Below are positions 49,520-57,654 of a stretch of 64,000 nucleotides of DNA, in pieces (position 1 is the first letter of the stretch; each line of letters starts with the position of its first letter). Position numbers and translations under genes: made by a program. Under the pieces are notes generated by a model, which worked only from the letters and a program-made list of their open reading frames with translations, did no database searches and had not been told where the DNA came from. The DNA comes from an uncultured Collinsella sp. (lineage in GTDB: Bacteria > Actinomycetota > Coriobacteriia > Coriobacteriales > Coriobacteriaceae), in NCBI GenBank assembly GCA_900541695.1, contig UQKL01000004.1, positions 49,316-113,315 of the forward strand, read 5' to 3'.

Positions 49520-49527
49520 ACGTTATA
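49520..49527 (+). promoter_or_regulatory. ACGTTATA motif upstream of GntR regulator 2
   Basis: The third occurrence of the 8-mer, 43 nt before the regulator start, within an AT-rich stretch that also holds a partial inverted copy (TATACGT). It fits an autoregulated operator shared with the IIAB and DMT promoters. Confidence 0.45.
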
Positions 49528-49569
49528 TACGTATTAGTTATTTCGATATTTCGATAAGAGTGATCAGAT

Positions 49570-50289
49570 ATGCCCGCGCCCAAAAATGCACCGCTTTACC
49601 AGCAGATTTACGACGAGATCAAGGATGCGATCGAGAAAGGTGTTTATGCACCCAAGGAGCGTATTCCGTCCGAGCTTGAGCTAGCCGAGCAGTACGACGT
49701 GAGCCGCATTACGGTGCGCCGCGCCGTCGAGGAGCTGTGCTCCGATGGCTACCTGGTTAAGCAGCAGGGCCGTGGTACCTTTGTCTCCACGCCGCACATC
49801 AATCGTCAGTTCCACGCTTCGACGCTGCAGACGTTTACCGCGCTGTGTGCCAGCAACGGCATGAAGGCGGGCGCGCATGTGGTCGATCGCCAGATTGTGC
49901 CGGCACGTCAAAACGAGATGGAGTTCTTTGGCCTGCAGAAGGACGCGCTGCTGCTGCATATTAAGCGCGTGCGTACAGCCGACGGCGAGCCCATCTTTGA
50001 GGAGAACATCTTTGTGCCGTTTGACGCCTACCGTGAGCTGTTGACGGCCGATCTTGAGGACAAGTCGATTTTTGCCGAGGTCGAGCGTGTTGGCGGAACG
50101 CCGATTGTCTCGGTTGGCTACCGCACGGTCGAGGCCGTTCGTGCCAATACCGAGCAGGCAGCCGAGTTGGGCATTGCTCCGCACGATCCGCTGCTCAACC
50201 TGCGTGCCAGCTTTACCGGTCCCAATGGCGAGCCGGTCCTGATGGGTAAGCAGTACTACGTGGGATCGCGCTACGTTATGGTCATGTAG
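49570..50289 (+). CDS. GntR-family regulator with UTRA ligand domain (regulator 2)
   Basis: A 239-aa HutC-type regulator. The winged helix (about 8-75) contains IPSELELAEQYDVSRITVRR and the UTRA domain occupies about 90-235, ending with LMGKQYYVGSRY. It is closely related to regulator 3 at 52586. A motif shared by its own promoter, the mannose-type IIAB promoter and the DMT promoter makes it the likeliest controller of the PTS/SIS 2 operon, with a phosphorylated sugar or Amadori compound as effector. Control is inferred. Confidence 0.92.
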   Translation: MPAPKNAPLYQQIYDEIKDAIEKGVYAPKERIPSELELAEQYDVSRITVRRAVEELCSDGYLVKQQGRGTFVSTPHINRQFHASTLQTFTALCASNGMKAGAHVVDRQIVPARQNEMEFFGLQKDALLLHIKRVRTADGEPIFEENIFVPFDAYRELLTADLEDKSIFAEVERVGGTPIVSVGYRTVEAVRANTEQAAELGIAPHDPLLNLRASFTGPNGEPVLMGKQYYVGSRYVMVM

Positions 50290-50603
50290 GGTTGGTTCCG
50301 CCGTTCTGACGAACGGCGGATCGGTCGACGCTGCTCCTTTGGTTACGCGGTTTTACCAAACCGCGTAACGGCTCGACGCTGCAAACGCCCCTAAGCGGCA
50401 ATCTGCAGAATGAGCGTGGAAAATATTCCGTTTTTGGCTTGGTGACGGGCTCAAAGTGGGAGATTATCCACGCTCATCCTGAAAGTGTCCAAAAATCCAC
50501 GCTCGTTCGCCTTGGATTACGTTGCCCGTGGCCGATGGCGGCGCGGCACCGGTCCGCGTGGCGGCGTATAATCGGCGGCAGATGACTTGGACGTTAGGAA
50601 ACC
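50290..50603. other. Structured intergenic region before recQ
   Basis: No gene seen. It contains CCGCCGTTC...GAACGGCGG (near 50298-50319), GTTACGCGGTTT...AAACCGCGTAAC (near 50342-50369), the second copy of the 37-nt repeat (50369-50405, copy 1 at 37452), a partial third TCGGTCGACGCTGC near 50320, and several GAGCGTGGA/TCCACGCTC segments between 50411 and 50510. Confidence 0.6.
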
Positions 50604-52586
50604 ATGACCGATAGCATGCAGCAGATGGCGCTCGACACGCTCGGCGCCTATTTTGGCTACACCTCGTTTCGCCCGGGACAGGACCGCATGGTCGATGCAA
50701 TCCTTGCCGGTCGCGATGCGTTGGGTGTTATGCCCACGGGCGCCGGCAAGTCCATTTGCTACCAGGTGCCCGCGCTCATGCTGCCCGGCATCACCTTTGT
50801 GGTGAGTCCGCTGCTGTCGCTTATGGAGGACCAGACCCGTGCGTTGCTCGCGGCGGGTGCGCGACCCAGCTATCTCAACTCCAGCCTTACCCCGGCCCAG
50901 CAAAACACCGTGCTCAAGCGGGCGCGCGAGGGCCGCTATCAGCTTATGTACGTGGCGCCCGAGCGCTTGCTTGAGCCGCGTTTTTTGGCCTTTGCGCAGG
51001 AAGCTGCGGCCGAAGGCGGCATCGGCGTGCCGCTCGTGGCCATTGACGAGGCCCACTGCGTGAGCCAATGGGGCCAGGATTTCCGCCCCGCCTACCTGCA
51101 GATTCGCGAGTTCATCGATTCCCTGCCGCAGCGCCCTATCGTGGCAGCCTTTACCGCTACGGCGACCGAGCGTGTGCGCGCGGACATTCAGCAGATGCTC
51201 GGCCTGCAAAACCCCGCGACGGTGGTGACGGGCTTCGATCGCAAGAACCTCTACTTTGGTTGCGAGGAGATGGGCGACAAGGCCAAGACCGCCTGGGTGC
51301 GCGACTATGTGATTGCGCATTCGGGCGAGAGCGGCATCGTGTATTGCTCGACCCGCAAGACGGTCGATGCGCTGGCAGGCGAGCTTGCCGAGGCGCTGGG
51401 CCCCAGCGGCATTCGCGTGGGTCGCTACCATGCCGGCATGGGCAACGACGCCCGCCGCCAGAGCCAGCGTGCCTTTATCGACGACGACATTCAGGTGATG
51501 GTTGCCACCAACGCCTTTGGCATGGGCATCGACAAGCCCAACGTGCGCTACGTGATCCACAACAACGTGCCCGAGAGCATCGAGGCATACTACCAAGAGG
51601 CGGGCCGCGCCGGCCGTGATGGCGACCCGGCAAGCTGCCACTTGCTGTGGAACGGTAACGATTTTCGCATGCGCCGCTTTTTAATCGACCGCGGCGATGC
51701 CGCCGATGAGGCACTCGACGACGAGCAGCGCGCGTGGGCGCTCCAGAACCGCTACCGTCTGCTCAGCCAGATGGAGGGCTACTGCAATACCACCGGCTGC
51801 CTGCGCGAATATATGTTGCGCTACTTTGGCGACGAGGCCGCGGCCGAGCATGCTGCCGCGGCTGGTGCGGGCGCCACCGCCACGGACGAGGCCGAGGGCT
51901 GCGGCAACTGCAGCAACTGCCTCACGCAGTTCGAGGTCGAGGACGTCACCGATATGGCCCGCGCCGCTGTGCGCTATGTGGCCACGCGACCCATGCGCTT
52001 TGGCAAGTCGCTCATCGCCGACGTGCTCCACGGCGGCAACACCGAGCGCATTCGCCAGATGCATCTGGACGAGGACCGCGGCTATGGTGAGCTGTCGAGC
52101 GAATCGGTCGGGCGCATCAAGGACATCATCGGCCAGCTGTGCGGCCGCGGTTACTTGGCCGCCTCGCAGGGGCAGTACCCGGTCGTGGGGCTGGGCCCGC
52201 GTGCCGCCGAGGTCGAGGATGAGGCGTTTGCCTTTACCGTTAAGCGTCGTGCGTCCAAGCACAAGGCCTCGGCCCGTGCCCGCCGCGCGGTGGATCTGCT
52301 GCGTGAGGAGGCCGAGCTAGATCAGCGCCCGCGCGTGGGTGACGATGCCGAGCTGTTCGAGCGCCTGCGTGCCCTGCGCAAGGAGATTTCGACCGAGCTG
52401 GAGATGGCGCCGTACATGGTCTTCTCTGACAAGGCCCTGCGCGGCCTGTGCCGCCTACGACCTCAGACACGCGACGAGCTTATCCAGGTCAACGGTATTG
52501 GCGAGAAAAAGGCCGATGCCTTTGGCGAGCAGTTTATGGCGGCGATTGAAGAGTTTGAGTCCGAGCATGCACGGGATGGAGCGTAA
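50604..52586 (+). CDS. recQ: ATP-dependent DNA helicase RecQ
   Basis: A 660-aa 3'-5' helicase. Helicase core with GVMPTGAGKS (motif I) and AIDEAHCVSQWG (motif II, DEAH), the aromatic-rich loop following it, a zinc-binding RQC region with YCNTTGCLREY and CGNCSNC, and a C-terminal HRDC domain (from about 580, with VNGIGEKKADAFGEQF). The insertion between the first and second zinc cysteine pairs is Ala-rich and longer than usual. Stop TAA overlaps the ATG of the following GntR gene by one base, so that regulator is co-transcribed. Confidence 0.95.
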   Translation: MTDSMQQMALDTLGAYFGYTSFRPGQDRMVDAILAGRDALGVMPTGAGKSICYQVPALMLPGITFVVSPLLSLMEDQTRALLAAGARPSYLNSSLTPAQQNTVLKRAREGRYQLMYVAPERLLEPRFLAFAQEAAAEGGIGVPLVAIDEAHCVSQWGQDFRPAYLQIREFIDSLPQRPIVAAFTATATERVRADIQQMLGLQNPATVVTGFDRKNLYFGCEEMGDKAKTAWVRDYVIAHSGESGIVYCSTRKTVDALAGELAEALGPSGIRVGRYHAGMGNDARRQSQRAFIDDDIQVMVATNAFGMGIDKPNVRYVIHNNVPESIEAYYQEAGRAGRDGDPASCHLLWNGNDFRMRRFLIDRGDAADEALDDEQRAWALQNRYRLLSQMEGYCNTTGCLREYMLRYFGDEAAAEHAAAAGAGATATDEAEGCGNCSNCLTQFEVEDVTDMARAAVRYVATRPMRFGKSLIADVLHGGNTERIRQMHLDEDRGYGELSSESVGRIKDIIGQLCGRGYLAASQGQYPVVGLGPRAAEVEDEAFAFTVKRRASKHKASARARRAVDLLREEAELDQRPRVGDDAELFERLRALRKEISTELEMAPYMVFSDKALRGLCRLRPQTRDELIQVNGIGEKKADAFGEQFMAAIEEFESEHARDGA

Positions 52587-53344
52587 TGATGGCATCCGAC
52601 GATAAAACCGAGCGCACTGAGGTGTCCGCCGTGCCGCTGTACCAGCAGGTTATGGACGACCTAAAGGGCGAGATCGCGCGCGGCGTGTACGCATCCGGCT
52701 CGCGCATTCCTTCCGAGATGGAGCTCGCGAAGTACTACGGCGTGGGACGCATCACCGTGCGCCGCGCCGTCGAGGAGCTGTCGCGCGCGGGGTATCTCAA
52801 CCGCCAGCAGGGGAGGGGCACGTTTGTGTGTGCGCCCAAGCTCAAACGCAAGATTGTCCAGAAGGGTGACGTTCAGAGCTTTTCCGAGGGTTGCGCCGCC
52901 AACGACATGGTGGCCGGAGCACGCCTGGTGTCGCGCACGGTGGTTGCGGCGACGCGCGAGGACGCGGCGTTTTTTGGTGTGGAACCCGGCTGCGAGCTCA
53001 TCGTTGTCGAGCGCGTGCGCACGGCAGACGGCGTGCCCGTCATGCTCGAGAACAACGCCTTTGTGCTGGCCGACCATCCCTATCTGCAGACGCTTGCCGA
53101 CAAGGACCTCACGGACAATTCCATCTTTGCGCTCGTTGCCGAGCATTCGGGCCGCGCGCCGCTCAAGTCCGACCCCTGTACGGTGGAGATTGCGCTTGCC
53201 GATGCTCAGGCGGCCTCGCTGCTGGAGGTGCCGGTCGGCGAGCCGCTCTTCTATATGGAGGCGTACTTTACCGATGCGGACGAGCGGCCCTTGCTGCTCG
53301 GACGCCAAAAGATCGTGGGCTCGCGCTACGTGTTCGACATCTAA
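52586..53344 (+). CDS. GntR-family regulator with UTRA ligand domain (regulator 3)
   Basis: A 252-aa HutC-type regulator with winged helix (about 15-85, IPSEMELAKYYGVGRITVRR) and UTRA domain (about 100-248). Start at ATG 52586 or 52589, both overlapping or adjoining the recQ stop. It is very similar to regulator 2. The SIS 3 gene begins 144 nt downstream, and the gap has two near-identical 17-bp repeats, so it most likely controls SIS 3. Its coupling to recQ is probably incidental. Confidence 0.92.
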   Translation: MMASDDKTERTEVSAVPLYQQVMDDLKGEIARGVYASGSRIPSEMELAKYYGVGRITVRRAVEELSRAGYLNRQQGRGTFVCAPKLKRKIVQKGDVQSFSEGCAANDMVAGARLVSRTVVAATREDAAFFGVEPGCELIVVERVRTADGVPVMLENNAFVLADHPYLQTLADKDLTDNSIFALVAEHSGRAPLKSDPCTVEIALADAQAASLLEVPVGEPLFYMEAYFTDADERPLLLGRQKIVGSRYVFDI

Positions 53345-53353
53345 CGTCCACAG

Positions 53354-53432
53354 ATAGAACAACATAGAACAAGTTTGGTGAAATGACTTCACGTGCATCG
53401 TCGTGCGTGCTATAAATAGGACAACATAGAAC
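53354..53432 (+). promoter_or_regulatory. Paired 17-bp direct repeats upstream of SIS 3
   Basis: ATAGAACAACATAGAAC (53354-53370) recurs as ATAGGACAACATAGAAC (53416-53432), 62 bp apart with one difference. TATAAA at 53411 could be the -10 box. Each repeat is itself two ATAGAAC half-sites 10 bp apart, as expected for a dimeric repressor. Confidence 0.6.
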
Positions 53433-53488
53433 GACAGCAGGTACGAGCTGCCGTCGTCCAAAGCCGCCACACAAGGAGGAACATCACC

Positions 53489-54457
53489 GTGAACGCACAC
53501 GATCTGGTTCAGGAAATTATCGAGCGCAAGGGCAAGATTGAGAACGTCTTTTGGATCGCCTGCGGCGGTTCGATGATCGACCTGATGCCGGCCAACGAGC
53601 TACTCAAGCGCGAGGCCACCACGTTTACCTCGACGGTCTACACGGCACGCGAGTTTTGCCTGATGGCTCCCAAGAGTCTTGGCGAGAAGTCACTCGTCAT
53701 CGCCTGCAGCCACAGCGGCAACACGCAGGAGGTCGTCGACGGCTGCGAGATGGCGCTGGCCGCCGGCGCCGAGGTTGTCGCCCTCACCGACTGCGAGGGC
53801 TCCAAGATCGATAACGGCAAGTGGACCACCTGGGTCTATCCGTGGGGCGAAGGCGTGCCGCAGGCCGAGGTGCCGCAGGGCATCGGCGCCCTGATGGCTG
53901 CCGAGCTGCTCGACCAGCAAGAGGGTTACGAGGCGCTTGCCGACATGTACGCCGGCCTTAAGCAGATGGATGCGCTGCTGCCCGCTGCCCGCGAGAAGGT
54001 CAACGCCGAGCTAGGCGCCCGTTTTGCCGAGCTCTGCCAGCAGCACAAGTTCTTCTATATCCTGGGTTCCGGCCCCAACTTTAGCCAGACCTACGCCATG
54101 GCCATCTGCTCGCTCATGGAGATGCAGTGGCAGCACTGCTGTTACATCCACTCCGGCGAGTATTTCCACGGCCCGTTCGAGGCCACCGAGCCCGGCGTGT
54201 TCTATTTCGTGCAGCTCGGATCGGGCGAGTGCCGCCCCATGGAGGAGCGCGCGCTTGCATTCCTCAACACGCACACCGATACGGTCATGGTGCTCGATGC
54301 GCTCGAGTACGGCGTGGGCGAGGTGCCCGCCAGCGTGCGTTCGTTCCTGGAGCCGATCTTCTTCTATGCGATGAGCTGCGAGTTGCGCGCCGCCCGCGGC
54401 AAGGTGTTCGACCACAGCCCCGAGGTCCGTCGCTACATGGGTATCGAGCAGTACTAA
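53489..54457 (+). CDS. SIS-domain sugar-phosphate protein, FrlB-like (SIS 3)
   Basis: A 322-aa tandem-SIS protein starting at GTG 53489 behind AAGGAGGA. Phosphate loops are WIACGGSMIDLMPA and VIACSHSGNTQEVV; the catalytic region SGEYFHGPFEA is kept. The C-terminus VRRYMGIEQY departs from the RYMWKL ending of SIS 1 and SIS 2, suggesting a different amine or sugar. Probably a deglycase or aldose-ketose isomerase acting on an amino-sugar or Amadori phosphate. It has its own regulator upstream but no dedicated PTS next to it. Confidence 0.83.
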   Translation: MNAHDLVQEIIERKGKIENVFWIACGGSMIDLMPANELLKREATTFTSTVYTAREFCLMAPKSLGEKSLVIACSHSGNTQEVVDGCEMALAAGAEVVALTDCEGSKIDNGKWTTWVYPWGEGVPQAEVPQGIGALMAAELLDQQEGYEALADMYAGLKQMDALLPAAREKVNAELGARFAELCQQHKFFYILGSGPNFSQTYAMAICSLMEMQWQHCCYIHSGEYFHGPFEATEPGVFYFVQLGSGECRPMEERALAFLNTHTDTVMVLDALEYGVGEVPASVRSFLEPIFFYAMSCELRAARGKVFDHSPEVRRYMGIEQY

Positions 54458-54497
54458 TCGAGCGGTATTAAGTTACCGGGATAACAACTTCTCACGT

Positions 54498-54528
54498 CGG
54501 GGCCTACGCTAAGCGCAGGCCCCGTTTG
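54498..54528 (+). terminator. SIS 3 terminator
   Basis: CGGGGCCT (54498-54505) pairs with AGGCCCCG (54517-54524), extended inward by weaker pairs, followed by TTTG. Confidence 0.75.
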
Positions 54529-54568
54529 CGTTGCGATGACCGGTTTTGTTTGTCGAAAAACGAAGTCA

Positions 54569-54736
54569 AATACTTTTCCCGAGAAGTGAACGACCTATTT
54601 TGGACCCTCGAAGCATCGACACTTTTTGGCGCCAAAACCGCAGGAAAATCTCAATGAAACTGCAGGAAATGGCTCCCATAAAGTGTCGATGCTCCGGGGG
54701 CTCGATTTTGCTCGTTCACTTCTCGGGGAAAGTATT
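54569..54736. repeat. Nested 168-bp palindromic element
   Basis: Outer arms 54569-54593 and 54712-54736 are 25 bp with one mismatch (AATACTTTTCCCGAGAAGTG on the left). Inner arms 54612-54625 and 54680-54693 are 14 bp and perfect (AGCATCGACACTTT). The interior is AT-richer than average and has two GCAGGAAA copies. No gene was recognised. Confidence 0.8.
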
Positions 54737-54771
54737 AGACCTAAATGTGCGAGCGTGTTGCATGAGTCGAA

Positions 54772-54809
54772 AAGCGGGCTGCGCCGGGGATTTCCGGCGC
54801 AGCCCGCTT
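54772..54809. terminator. Bidirectional terminator downstream of the dehydrogenase gene
   Basis: A 16-bp perfect stem, 54772-54787 with 54794-54809 (AAGCGGGCTGCGCCGG and its complement), 41 nt past the minus-strand stop. Confidence 0.88.
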
Positions 54810-54850
54810 AGTATCGCGCTTAGATTCGTAAGGTTGCGGCAGCCAGCGGC

Positions 54851-55828
54851 CTACTTTGCGTCGTAGGCCTCGGCGTCCCACCAGTCGAGCTGGGCGATGT
54901 TGTCGCGAATGTGCTGGCAGCTCTTGTGGAAGCCCTCGAGCTCGTACTCGGACAGGTCCAGCGTGTAGACCTCCTCGACGCCCTCGGCGCCGATCACGCA
55001 CGGCAGGGAGGTGAAGATGCCCTCCTCGCCATACTGGCCGGTCATAAGCGTGGAGGCGGAAAGCACGGCGTGCTCGTTGTGAAGCACGGCGGCGCAGACG
55101 CGCGCGGCGGAGTTGGCGACGGCGTACTCGGTGCACTGCTTGCCCTGGTAGGTCACATAGCCGCCCTTGCGTGCAAGCTCCTCGACCTCCATGTGGTCGA
55201 AGGCGTACTTGTCGGGGTTCTCGGCCTGAAGTTCATTAAGGCTCTTGCCGGCGATGGCCGCGGCCTTAAAGGCTGCAAGCTGGCTAAAGCCGTGCTCGCC
55301 GATCATATAGGCGTCGATGGACTTGGGGCTCACGCCGACCTTCTTGGAGATCTCGGTGCGCAGGCGGGCGGAGTCCAGGCCGCAGCCCGAGCCGATGATC
55401 TTCTTGGGATCGTAGCCGGTCAGGTGCCACAACTCGGTGCACACGACGTCGCAGGGGTTGGAGATGCTCACGAAGATGCCGTCAAAGCCGGCGTCGACGA
55501 TGCGCTTGGCAAAGGTGCGGGCGGCATCGGTGGTAAAGAACAGCTCGCCGTCGCGGTTGCCGGCGGCCAGCGCGACCTTGCCGGCGGCGTTGACGATGAC
55601 GTCGCAGCAGGCCAGCTCCTCGTAGTGGTCGTAGCAATTGACGATCTTGGTGTTGTAGGGGACAAACGAAAGGGAGTCACGCAGGTCCTGGACCTCGGAC
55701 GTCACTTTGGCCTCGTTGATATCGCACAGGTACAGCTCATCGGCAATGCCCTGCATAAGTAGGCTGTTGGTGACATGTGCTCCTACGTGGCCCTGGCCGA
55801 CCACGCCGATCTTACGCGTCTGGAACAT
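54851..55828 (-). CDS. L-lactate / L-2-hydroxyisocaproate dehydrogenase family protein
   Basis: A 325-aa NAD-dependent 2-hydroxyacid dehydrogenase of the LDH/MDH fold. The NAD loop is GVVGQGHVGAHV, the aspartate accepting the ribose is in LYLCDINEA, the substrate-binding Arg is in LDSARLRTEI and the catalytic His in GEHGFSQ. The active-site loop AAGKVALAAGNRDGELF differs from the GAPQKPGETR-type loop of typical lactate dehydrogenases and resembles that of L-2-hydroxyisocaproate dehydrogenase, so bulkier 2-keto acids are plausible substrates. Start ATG 55828 with AAGGATA; an upstream in-frame ATG at 55867 lacks one. Confidence 0.85.
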   Translation of the reverse strand: MFQTRKIGVVGQGHVGAHVTNSLLMQGIADELYLCDINEAKVTSEVQDLRDSLSFVPYNTKIVNCYDHYEELACCDVIVNAAGKVALAAGNRDGELFFTTDAARTFAKRIVDAGFDGIFVSISNPCDVVCTELWHLTGYDPKKIIGSGCGLDSARLRTEISKKVGVSPKSIDAYMIGEHGFSQLAAFKAAAIAGKSLNELQAENPDKYAFDHMEVEELARKGGYVTYQGKQCTEYAVANSAARVCAAVLHNEHAVLSASTLMTGQYGEEGIFTSLPCVIGAEGVEEVYTLDLSEYELEGFHKSCQHIRDNIAQLDWWDAEAYDAK

Positions 55829-56039
55829 ATATGTATCCTTTCGACCGAGTTTTTTGCGTCGGACCATTGTAGCGTCCAGCTGTCACTTTGCTAGGCTAAA
55901 GCGCCATAGATTTTTTGGGCATGCCTTAATCTCTACTTTTGGAGTGATTTGGGCCGCTGACGGCATCGCTGGGCGATGCGCTCGCGCGGATGGGGCCGGT
56001 CGTTGTACCATAGCTGCAACTGACTCGTAAGGAGCATCC

Positions 56040-56966
56040 ATGCCCATTCGTATTCCCGACGCCCTCCCTGCCGCCGCGCAGCTCGAGAGCGAGAACATCT
56101 TTGTCATGACCGAGTACCGCGCGCTGCACCAGGACATCCGGCCGCTGCGCGTGCTCATCCTCAACCTCATGCCCACCAAGATCGCCACCGAGACGCAGAT
56201 CATGCGCAAGCTCTCCAACACGCCGCTGCAGGTGGAGGTGGACCTGCTGCGCACCAAAACGCACGAGGCCACGCACGTGAGTGCCGGCCACCTGGAGACG
56301 TTCTACCGCACGTTCGACGACATCCGCGACATCCACTACGACGGCCTGATCATCACGGGCGCGCCGGTGGAGCAGATGCCGTTCGAGGAGGTCGACTACT
56401 GGCCCGAGCTCTGCCAGATCATGGATTGGTCCACCACGCATGTGCACTCTACGCTGCATATTTGTTGGGGCGCGCAGGCGGGGCTCTACCATCATTACGG
56501 TATCCAGAAGTACGATCTGCCGGCAAAGGCGAGTGGCGTGTTTGAGCATTATCTGGTGAAGCCGCAAAGCCCGCTGGTCCGCGGCTTTGACGACCGTTTC
56601 TATGCCGTGCATTCGCGCAACACCGATGTGCGCCGCGAGGACGTGGAGGCCGAGCCGCAGCTTGAGGTCGTGGCCGTGTCCGACGAGGTGGGCCTGTACA
56701 TCGTCAAGTCGACCGACAGCCGCCGCTTCTTTGTCTTTGGCCATCCCGAGTACGATACCGACACGCTGCGTTTGGAGTACGAGCGCGACGTGAAGCGCGG
56801 GCTTAACCCTCAGGTGCCGGCGCATTACTTCCCGAACGACGACCCCACCGCCGAGCCGCGCAACGTCTGGCGCAGTCAGGCTCAGCTGTTCTACACCAAC
56901 TGGCTCAACTACTACGTCTACCAGACCACGCCCTACGACCTAGCTCGCGCCGGCGAGGAGCACTAG
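56040..56966 (+). CDS. metA: Homoserine O-acetyltransferase (MetA family)
   Basis: A 308-aa enzyme activating homoserine for methionine synthesis. Nucleophile Cys142 is in [16 protein letters not shown], and the His and Glu of FGHPEY complete the triad. Residue 111, in ITGAPVE, is Glu; published work on Bacillus MetA relates Glu here to acetyl-CoA use and Gly to succinyl-CoA, so acetyl-homoserine is the likely product despite the common succinyltransferase annotation. The ATG follows GTAAGGAGC. No SAM riboswitch or T-box pattern was recognised in the leader. Confidence 0.93.
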   Translation: MPIRIPDALPAAAQLESENIFVMTEYRALHQDIRPLRVLILNLMPTKIATETQIMRKLSNTPLQVEVDLLRTKTHEATHVSAGHLETFYRTFDDIRDIHYDGLIITGAPVEQMPFEEVDYWPELCQIMDWSTTHVHSTLHICWGAQAGLYHHYGIQKYDLPAKASGVFEHYLVKPQSPLVRGFDDRFYAVHSRNTDVRREDVEAEPQLEVVAVSDEVGLYIVKSTDSRRFFVFGHPEYDTDTLRLEYERDVKRGLNPQVPAHYFPNDDPTAEPRNVWRSQAQLFYTNWLNYYVYQTTPYDLARAGEEH

Positions 56967-56989
56967 GCCGTCGGGATGTGCGTCAGCCG

Positions 56990-57586
56990 TTAGGCGCTGA
57001 TGATGTGGGGTAGCGGCAGGTCGTGGGCGTCGGTGGGAACGTGGTCGACACGCTGCTCGTCAAAGGCGATGCCGATGATTTGGCATGCGGGCGAGAGCAT
57101 GGGCAGGTAGCGGTCATAGCAGCCGCCGCCGTAGCCCAGGCGCGCGCCGGTGCGGTCGAAAGCTACGAGCGGCACGACAACCATGTCGAGCTCGGCGGCG
57201 GGCACGATGGGGAAGTGGTCGCTGTCGACGTCCGTGGCTGCGAAGGCCCGCGTAGGGTGGGCGATAAACGGGGCCTCGGACGCATCGCCGGCAGAGACTG
57301 CCCGCATGCACATGCACTGGCCACAAGCCATGGCGTCTGTTGCCGAGAGCATGCACGGATAGGCCGCGCGCCAGCCACGCGCGACGGCCGCGGCGGCAAA
57401 CGCGGCTGGGTCGACCTCGGAACCCATGGCGGCATAGACGGCAACGGTGTGCGGTGCCGCGGCACCCAAGCGATCCATCAGCTCAACAAGCCGCGCGCAT
57501 ACAACAGCAGACTTCGCCGCCCGCACATCCAAATCAATCGCATCGCGCCGAGCAATCACCGCCCGCCGCAACTCAGCCTTATCCAT
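56990..57586 (-). CDS. 5-formyltetrahydrofolate cyclo-ligase
   Basis: A 198-aa ATP-dependent enzyme making 5,10-methenyl-THF from 5-formyl-THF. The N-terminal KAELRRAVIARRDAI and the C-terminal GARLGYGGGCYDRYL, the ATP/substrate signature, are diagnostic. Start ATG 57586; an in-frame ATG at 57613 is also possible. It converges on metA with only 23 nt between the stops, leaving little room for a terminator. Confidence 0.92.
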   Translation of the reverse strand: MDKAELRRAVIARRDAIDLDVRAAKSAVVCARLVELMDRLGAAAPHTVAVYAAMGSEVDPAAFAAAAVARGWRAAYPCMLSATDAMACGQCMCMRAVSAGDASEAPFIAHPTRAFAATDVDSDHFPIVPAAELDMVVVPLVAFDRTGARLGYGGGCYDRYLPMLSPACQIIGIAFDEQRVDHVPTDAHDLPLPHIISA

Positions 57587-57605
57587 CCCAGCCTCATCTC
57601 CCAAA

Positions 57606-57649
57606 CCTTCCAAAAAGGGACAGGTTAATTTTGGCAGGTTTTATCTGGG
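57606..57649 (-). repeat. 44-bp REP-like repeat, copy D
   Basis: Inverted relative to copy A, with GGGACAGG and TTTTATCTGGG on the + strand and one base change (TTAATTTT for TTTATTTT). It lies at the 5' end of the cyclo-ligase gene. Confidence 0.83.
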
Positions 57650-57654
57650 CAAAC

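Noticed and set aside
55829..56039. A SAM riboswitch or T-box before metA
   Set aside because: The roughly 120 nt upstream lack a T-box sequence, a SAM-I-like core or a terminator/antiterminator pair that I could recognise.
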